Part shown: piece by piece, positions 57,676-64,000 of the stretch
Layout: every line of letters begins with the position of its first letter
How positions within the stretch are numbered: the stretch's first letter is position 1
DNA from: Allium sativum
Taxonomy: Eukaryota > Streptophyta > Magnoliopsida > Asparagales > Amaryllidaceae
Direction: 5' to 3'
Length of the DNA stretch: 64,000 nt
Assembly: GCA_030737875.1 (NCBI GenBank)
Contig: CM060923.1
Coordinates: 175,749,696-175,813,695 of the forward strand
Position numbers and translations under genes: made by a program
The notes under the pieces: generated by a model
Databases searched by the model: none
The model's input: only the letters and a program-made list of their open reading frames with translations
Told to the model about the DNA's origin: nothing

Positions 57676-58448
57676 TGATTTCTTTGTGTATATATCACAT
57701 GGTTATAAGATGCGCGAGTTATTCGCAAAGACCGAGTTTAACCCATTCTGAATAACTGTTACGACGACTAAAGGTCAAAGATATGAAGGCGGTGGTTGAA
57801 GACCGGAGATCTTCACATCGAATGGATGATTACTGATGCCTTGATTGGGCTAATCACCCGAGACAAGGTAATAAGTGGTGATCATCCAAACGTACTTTGT
57901 GATCGACCGGATATGCGAGGACCTCTCTCCTATATTGGACATATGGGATGAGAAATAAGGTGCCTCCAGTTTTGTTTAGACCCGGAAAAACTTGTAAATG
58001 GATTATGTTTGACATTGTATTGTATGATATATTCATTGATCTCTGTGGAATATATCTATTTGGTGGCGGGGAATTTATTCTCTTGCTTAACACCCTTTTC
58101 TGAGACGTACGATCTAATAGGTTATATATTAGTGGAAATCAATGGTATGGTATGGATTGACAATGTGGCATGCTAAGATGCAAATGATCGAGGCTTTTGT
58201 ATAAAAGAAGAGCCTTGTGGATGATATTCAAAGCACAACTTTAAGTAGCATAGCTTTGTTTATAGCGTTAATTCACGAGCCTCACACCCTGTTATGAGTC
58301 TAAAACGGGATAAGGAACGCAGGGAGTGCATACGTTTATTTCTAGCTAGAAGTTTTGTCATGTATGGAGCCCAGACATTTTTACTTATGTGGATAATGGA
58401 TTGCGAGGTACCTTGGATATAGAACCGACTAAATGGCTCGAGTGATAG
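57676..58448 (+). mobile_element. 3' LTR of B, segment 4
   Basis: Continues the B LTR (57681 aligns with about 10470; the end aligns with about 11242). 57676-57680 is the decayed copia TSD. The last five bases GATAG (58444-58448) are the expected TSD of F. The final about 0.9 kb of this LTR should lie beyond F. Confidence 0.8.
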
Positions 58449-59112
58449 TGTAACACCCCACCTCAGCCAGTGTGGCTCTTGCAAGCACTCTGACTTTGGA
58501 GGGGCGTTTGAATCAGGTAAACATGCATAATGATATATCAAGGCAGAACAAGAACATAAGTATATATGTAGACAGAGTAAATAAGATAAGTAAAACAGCG
58601 GAAGATTTCAAACTATTTCAAAACAAGTCTGGTACAACATAATGTCAACTTTCCAAATACACAAGTCTAGATAAAAACAACATCACTGAAAAACTGAAAT
58701 ACATAAGTACTATCCCCAAAATAAGTGATAACCATAGCTAGCTTCATGTCAAGACCGTACATGAGCTAAAATCCCACAAGCAAGCGATCAGAAATCCAAG
58801 CTAAGCTCCAATATTCCCACCCTGAGAACCTGGGGGGGGGGGGGAGAAACGGAAGAAAAGAGGCGAAAGAAAAACAGGTCAGTCAAAAAGACTGAGTAAG
58901 CCCTACTACAATCAATGTAAACTGATAAAGTTAACTGGCATGAGAAGCAGGGATGAACATAAGGATAACAACATACTAGCATGATGATTAACTAACAAGG
59001 TAGATAAAGGTGTCATTGCATACTCAGGTTTAAGGTTTTTGCACCACAGGTGTACTAGTAAGCTAACATTACTTGAATAAACAAGTATTGATCCCTTGGC
59101 CCAAGCTTTGGC

Positions 59113-59205
59113 CCAATAACATAAAGTGACCCTAATACAAGGTCCAATAATATGAAGTGACCCTAATACGAGGTCCAATAACATGAAGTGACCCTAATAC
59201 GAGGT
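59113..59205. repeat. 31-bp tandem triplication in the F LTR
   Basis: 'ccaataacat...gtgaccctaatac.aggt' occurs at 59113, 59144 and 59175; the A LTRs have one copy. Confidence 0.9.
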
Positions 59206-59768
59206 CCAACCAAACGGTCTAGTCGATCGGCTCCCTATAAGCCTAACTCGTCACGTGTTGGTGTCAATACGGCCCAGACATAATTGTAGTCAGACTGTGC
59301 CGGGTCTCCCGTCGGGTGTATCAAGCCCTAGGGTGTCAACCCCTGGACACCATAAACATAAGTGCACAGTCTAGATCTACTGGTACCCATGCTTGACTTC
59401 TCCAAATACGGACTACGTGCACGACCATAGTCCATCCGGAACTACATCGGCATACCACTCTGCCGTCGTCTTTGGTCACTTACCTCAAGTCCAGTAATCG
59501 TGCCCCACCCTAGCCTAGTCCCTAGGGTCGTAATGATACAAACTTGGGATTACTGCTGGAGTGGACCCCCATTGCTAGGATTTTCTAGTGGGTTAAGTAC
59601 GGTTTAACCCTTTTACTAATCATGGATTAACTTGGTTAAGTGTAACGATGGGTTCACGACTTAACCCCGATTAATCCACCAAGCCCAAATTGGTTAAGTA
59701 TTAAGTGGACCATGACTTAACCCTAATCATGAGGCATTAATTAATTTAATGTGCCTTAACCTCTCACA

Positions 59769-59837
59769 TTAGACCTTGTTGTGGTTACTAGTTAAGCCGG
59801 GCGGGTCCGGGTATCTTTACACCACAACATGGTCTAA
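59769..59837 (-). ncRNA. Two-tier stem-loop, F unit 1
   Basis: Outer TTAGACC (59769-59775)/GGTCTAA (59831-59837), one pair longer than in A. Inner GTTGTGGT (59778-59785)/ACCACAAC (59821-59828). Confidence 0.6.
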
Positions 59838-59874
59838 CCTCGGGTTCAAGGTACAACATGACCAACTTCTCACA

Positions 59875-59948
59875 TTGGGTCCTATTGTTTGTAGCAACTA
59901 GTTAAGCCGGTCGGTTCCGGGTAGTTTTACGCTACAAACTCAACCCAA
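59875..59948 (-). ncRNA. Two-tier stem-loop, F unit 2
   Basis: Outer TTGGGT (59875-59880)/ACCCAA (59943-59948). Inner GTTTGTAGC (59887-59895)/GCTACAAAC (59931-59939), intact. Confidence 0.6.
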
Positions 59949-60519
59949 CCTCGAGTTGGTCACACTTATATTTTCTAGTTGTCATGTCCATCATGTTTCC
60001 AAAACATATTACAAGTTTTCAAGCATATGGGTAGACCTAACTTAATAGGTAAATTCCCAATGGGTAGACCTAACTTAATAGGTAAATTCCCAATCTTATG
60101 TTTTTATGTCTTTTAAGTTTACCCAACCCCAAACGCAATCCCATCGCTTACATATCGCAATAACGCATAAAGGATAGAAAGAGGGAACTTGGCATAATCC
60201 TGACATAAAGGTGTTGAAGCCACAAGTTTAACATGGTGGCATATGAAATGTACATATGTTGATATACTTACATATTGCATCATTAGACCTCAAAAGTATG
60301 CATAAAACCAAATTTAGCATATAAGTGATACATGGTGATAAATGACATGTAGAAGTTGCCATAAGTTCGCATTTAGCCTCACATGCAAGTTATCATAAGG
60401 GATATGATAACTTACATGTTGCCAAAATGCAACCTTTAGCATAAAGCTTGAAGCTTTAAGCTCATAAACCAAAGATAAGCTTGCATAACATGATAACATG
60501 AGCAAAATGATCAACCCAA

Positions 60520-60735
60520 ACTTGCATAACATAACTTGCATATCATAACATGGAATACTTGCATAACATAACATGATAAACTTGCATATCATAACATGAC
60601 AAACTTGCATAGCATAACATGGTAAACTTGCATATCATAACATGGCATACTTGCATAACATAACATGATAAACTTGCATATCATAACATGGCAAACTTGC
60701 ATAACATAACATGGTAAACTTGCATATCATAATGA
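60520..60735. repeat. Expanded ACTTGCATA minisatellite in the F LTR
   Basis: Alternating 'cttgcatatcataacatg' and 'cttgcataacataacatg' units, a higher-order period of roughly 42 bp. More regular than the corresponding A array. Confidence 0.8.
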
Positions 60736-61260
60736 TCAAACACAACTTTCATCATTCATTAGCTTTAGAGTTTAAATATGAAAGTAGAAAAGGGCTTACA
60801 ATGCTTATGAAGACACAAAATTATCTATAGATTGAGACAAAGCCCTTATGCAATCAAATAAACCCAAAATGCAAGCTCCAATAGAAAAACCCTTGAGCCA
60901 AAATGATCAAAACCCTTGCTTTATGATGTAAATATGGAAACTTGACTTGAATGCAAGCTAATGACACTCATACAAGCTTGAAAACACTTGTATGCATGGA
61001 AAATCTCTCATAGAAATGACTTATGAATTTTATGAAGAGAGTGGAGGCCATGAGAGGAATGATTTTGCCATAGTTTAGTTACTTGAATGAATAATGATGA
61101 TTAAGGGTTAGGTTAGGGGCTTATTTATAGAGATTAGGATTAGTTTCAACCTTAGGATTAAACTCTAATTCCAATCTCAGCCCTTAAAACCGAATTTGGC
61201 CCCAAAACCTAACCAAAACCCCAAAATGGTGCACCAGGCAAAACTGCCCGGCTGAACCAA

Positions 61261-61333
61261 GTCGACAGCCAAGTCGACAGGGCTGTCGACTTGGACCAAC
61301 CAAGTCGACTGCCAAGTCGACAGGCCTGTCGAC
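61261..61333. promoter_or_regulatory. Six phased GTCGAC boxes, F LTR
   Basis: GTCGAC at 61261, 61273, 61285, 61304, 61316 and 61328: two triplets with 12-bp spacing, 19 bp between triplets (20 in A). Confidence 0.65.
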
Positions 61334-61612
61334 TTGGTTGGCTTGGCGGGAAATTTCCCGCCTAGCCTTCCAGGCCCAAAATTCGAAATTTGAACTTGAA
61401 ATTCAAATCTGTTTTGAACTTGAAATTTTCTGAAAACTTCATTGGGCCTTAATCGGGTCATGGACTGCGATTTTCGAAAACTCGGACTCTATTTCGCGTA
61501 TTTTTCCGAGACGAACGCAATGGCATAGCCTGTTTCCCTTGATTTAGATTTTAGAATTAAATTCTGCCTCGATTTACATTATAACAGGTTATTGAAAATA
61601 CGGGTTGTTACA

Positions 61613-62789
61613 TTCTCCCCTCCTTAAAGGATTTCGTCCCTGAAATCTTCAAGTTAGGAAGAACGTATCCTACCATCCAACATCCATCTACTCAAAACAT
61701 CATCCACGAGCAATCATTGTCCTTACAAGATTCTAAATGTTGTATGAACATATGCAAAGGTGTGTGTATATGTACTTATCTAATGCAAATATCATCAATG
61801 CAAATTATGTTAGTGAAATGAATTCATATGTATGCAATTCCTAACATAATGTATAACATCTATATGTGTGCACATAACATACATCCATATGCAACATCCA
61901 TGTGATAACACAAAAATTTTCATCCATGAATAAGCGTAAACACTCGTGCATATGCAATATGAGGAGTGTGTGAGCCGATCTAGTGCCTAATGTGTATAAT
62001 GCATCCACGAGTAACCACTTGCAAACACTTGCAACCACTTGCAAACATCAAGCATAACATGTTTCAAACACATGTTTCATCCAAAGGGTTTCTACCTAAG
62101 GTTCTCATGACAAAATTAACACGATATAGATAGCAAAAGAAAGATATGCTACAAAGAGATCGGGAAGATAAGCAAGATATACTCCTTTTGGATTACAAGA
62201 AATCCCTTCCTAACCCAACCCCAATCCTATAAAAGCCCAAAAGGTTTAGTCAACCTAACGGTCCACCTTGACATGTATTACTAACCGATGAGTCATACCC
62301 CCTTATGGAGTTTACAACAGAAATGGGATCGAGAATGGGACCGAGAGGATATATGTAAAAGATAACATGCAAGTAAGTTCCACAGGAAAACAAGGATCAA
62401 GAATATACTCTTAAAAAGAGATATGATGCGCGTGTCTAGCCTTCAACCTTCTAAGTCAAGTTTCCTTGAGCTTAATTCCACTATGCTTTGATCGTCTTTT
62501 ACTTCATGATTTCTTGGCTTCTTAACTCTTATTTCCAAATATGAGTTGGAACCCATTTCATTGTCGCCTCTCGTCTTCCTTTTTCACTTACTCTTCTTCT
62601 ATCATACTTGGCTTAAACATAACTATGACCTCATGGTTTCATGCAAGCTCCCCAAAATTCACCAGTGAATCCTGGATCTCGTTTACTTACTATAAATATT
62701 CCACGCAGCAGAACTTTTCTTGGAAATACCAATCCACGTTGCCAATTGCTCTTACTAACGTGATTTTCTATAACTCATGCTTGAACGAA
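61613..62789 (-). mobile_element. F internal region 3' of pol
   Basis: 61613-62150 matches the A untranslated region (19335-19885), including the polypurine tract. About 62150-62780 does not match A pol and has no recognised coding content; it occupies the place where the integrase C-terminus and chromodomain should be. Confidence 0.65.
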
Positions 62790-64000
62790 ATGAACCATCC
62801 GCCTGTGAATGATAGGCCGTACTTAGATTCAGTCGCTTGCCCATGACTTCCCGTAGACTATCCCAAAACTGGCTAGTGAAGATTGAGTCATGGTTACTAA
62901 CTATACTTTAGGGAACCTCGTGCAACCGCTTTATTTCTTGAAAGTAATCCGTTGCTAGCTATAATGCAGTCCTTTCGCTCTTTACCGGAGTGAAATGAGC
63001 ACTCTTCGTGAGTCTACCTACTATGACCCACTTGCTCGTATTCTCTTTCCTTGACCTTGGTAATCCATCGATAAAATCCATGGGAATACTCTTCCACTTC
63101 CATAGTGGAACGTCTAGAGGATGCAATAGCCCACCGGGCTTCTTCGACTCGGCCTTAACTTGCTGGCAAATGATACATCTAGAGACAAACTCCGCCACAT
63201 CCTTCTTTATCCCAGGCCAAAAGAAAATGCGCTTCATATCTTTATACATCTTATCTCTGCCCGGATGTATAGTCAACTTAGAGCGATGCGCTTCCTCAAG
63301 AACTTTCTTTCTCTCATCGCGTCTTAGCCATCCCTTGTCATCTATAGCGAGGTGACTTAACATCTCGCCTCGAACCAACTTGTCCATGATCTCGGCTAAC
63401 TGCGGGTCTTCCTTCTGTGAAGTCCCTACTTGATCCAGAAGGGTAGGTCTAAACTCAAGGGACGCTAACTGACTAATTAAACTGAGAAAGCTTCTTACTT
63501 CACTTGTCCTCGTCAGAGCTTTCCGGTCTTGAACCGTGACCACTTTAGCGGGATCCACCGCTAAGCCTTGCTTAGAAACTATGTGCCCAAGAAATCTAAC
63601 TTCTTTTCTCCAAAATGACATTTGGAGGACTTGGCTTCCAACTGATGGGCTCTAAGCGTATCCATCACCTCCTTGAGATGTCTAGCATGTTCTTCCTCGT
63701 CCTTTAAGAAAGTCAGGATATCGTCTACAAAGACTACCACAAACTCGTTCAGGAACTCCCTAGACACCCTACTCATCAAGTCCACGAAGTAGGCGGGTGC
63801 ATTAGTCAAACCGAATGGCATGACCAGCCATTCTAAGAATCCATCTGGAGTTCTGAACGCAGTTTTGTCTATACCATCCTCAGCTACTCTGAGCTGATGG
63901 AATCCAGTAGCAGGATCAAGAGAAAACAGATGTTCCTACAAGCTGATCAAACAAATCATCCATCCTTGGTAATGGTTGTCTATTCTTCTTGTTCTACTCA
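62790..64000 (-). pseudogene. pol: Chromovirus pol remnant lacking RNase H
   Basis: Read on the minus strand: RT palm with FVDDIL (63579-63821), then a frame change near 63600. Next comes the RT end (SEVRSFLSL) joined directly to the pre-integrase region ([13 protein letters not shown]), with no RNase H between. The zinc-binding part of integrase (H...H, CIICQQ) and the core first Asp ([10 protein letters not shown]) follow. Relative to A this is an about 207-residue deletion (A residues about 400-607) plus a small deletion before KVLEEAH. The integrase catalytic end and chromodomain are missing. Downstream to about 62800, only degraded similarity remains. The RT N-terminal part continues out of the window. 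Confidence 0.85.

Larger units (their letters stand above)
58449..61612 (-). mobile_element. 3' LTR of F
   Basis: 3164 bp, TGTAACACCCC...GGGTTGTTACA. It differs from the A LTR by a 31-bp triplication (59113-59205) and an expanded TTGCATA array (60520-60735). TATA box on the minus strand at 61122-61131. Confidence 0.92.
58449..64000 (-). mobile_element. Chromovirus F (A family), runs off the window
   Basis: Begins with a 3' LTR (58449-61612) closely related to the A LTRs. It is followed by a reversed polypurine tract (61613 onward) and a damaged pol. Opposite LTR, gag and right TSD are outside. Confidence 0.9.

Overview
This is intergenic, repeat-dense plant nuclear DNA, almost certainly angiosperm. 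Nearly every base belongs to nested transposable elements. LTR retrotransposons primed by initiator-tRNA-Met (TGGTATCAGAGC-type sites), a Ty3/gypsy chromovirus, a SIRE/Maximus-like Ty1/copia element, a CACTA DNA transposon and a Helitron-type terminus are recognisable. I found no intact host gene, tRNA, rRNA or CRISPR array. The species cannot be fixed from the sequence.

Layout. (1) 1-7547: the 3' part of a non-autonomous LTR element (B'): internal end, polypurine tract and one ~6.9 kb LTR. (2) 7548-8450: part of a Helitron-like element on the minus strand, its 5'-TC end abutting the next LTR. (3) 8451 to the window end: a second giant-LTR element (B). It has a truncated 5' LTR (8451-12176), a 1.26 kb non-coding internal region (12177-13436) and a 3' LTR starting at 13437. 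Later insertions break that 3' LTR into segments 13437-14189, 28189-30357, 46953-47928 and 57676-58448.

Insertions into the B 3' LTR, with target-site duplications (TSDs): solo LTR 'C' (14190-28188, TSD TCTCT), which contains a full-length chromovirus 'A' (16326-27548, TSD GATGT); a CACTA element (30358-46952, TSD TGA), which contains a giant-LTR non-autonomous element 'D' (32510-45553, TSD GGTTG); a copia element 'E' (47929-57675, TSD TGCTA, decayed on the right to TGATT); and a second A-family chromovirus 'F' (58449 to beyond 64000, left flank GATAG). LTR-pair divergence read by eye on short stretches (B about 13%, E about 10%, D about 5%, A about 2%) agrees with the nesting order.

Coding content is retrotransposon protein only. 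A has a near-intact 1107-codon pol and a gag with one nonsense codon; two frameshifts and a stop separate gag from pol. F has a pol lacking RNase H and the integrase C-terminus/chromodomain. E has a heavily decayed gag-pol plus extra reading frames 3' of pol. B', B and D have essentially no coding capacity and rely on others for mobilisation (inference).

Most interesting signal: the LTRs of A/F and of the separate family C each carry two tandem two-tier stem-loops about 1 kb downstream of their TATA boxes. The paired arms differ between units but keep complementarity (covariation), which points to a conserved structured RNA in the retrotransposon leader. The same LTRs have GTCGAC palindromes spaced at exactly 12 bp just upstream of the TATA box. 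The giant-LTR family (B', B, D) carries its own conserved stem-loops.
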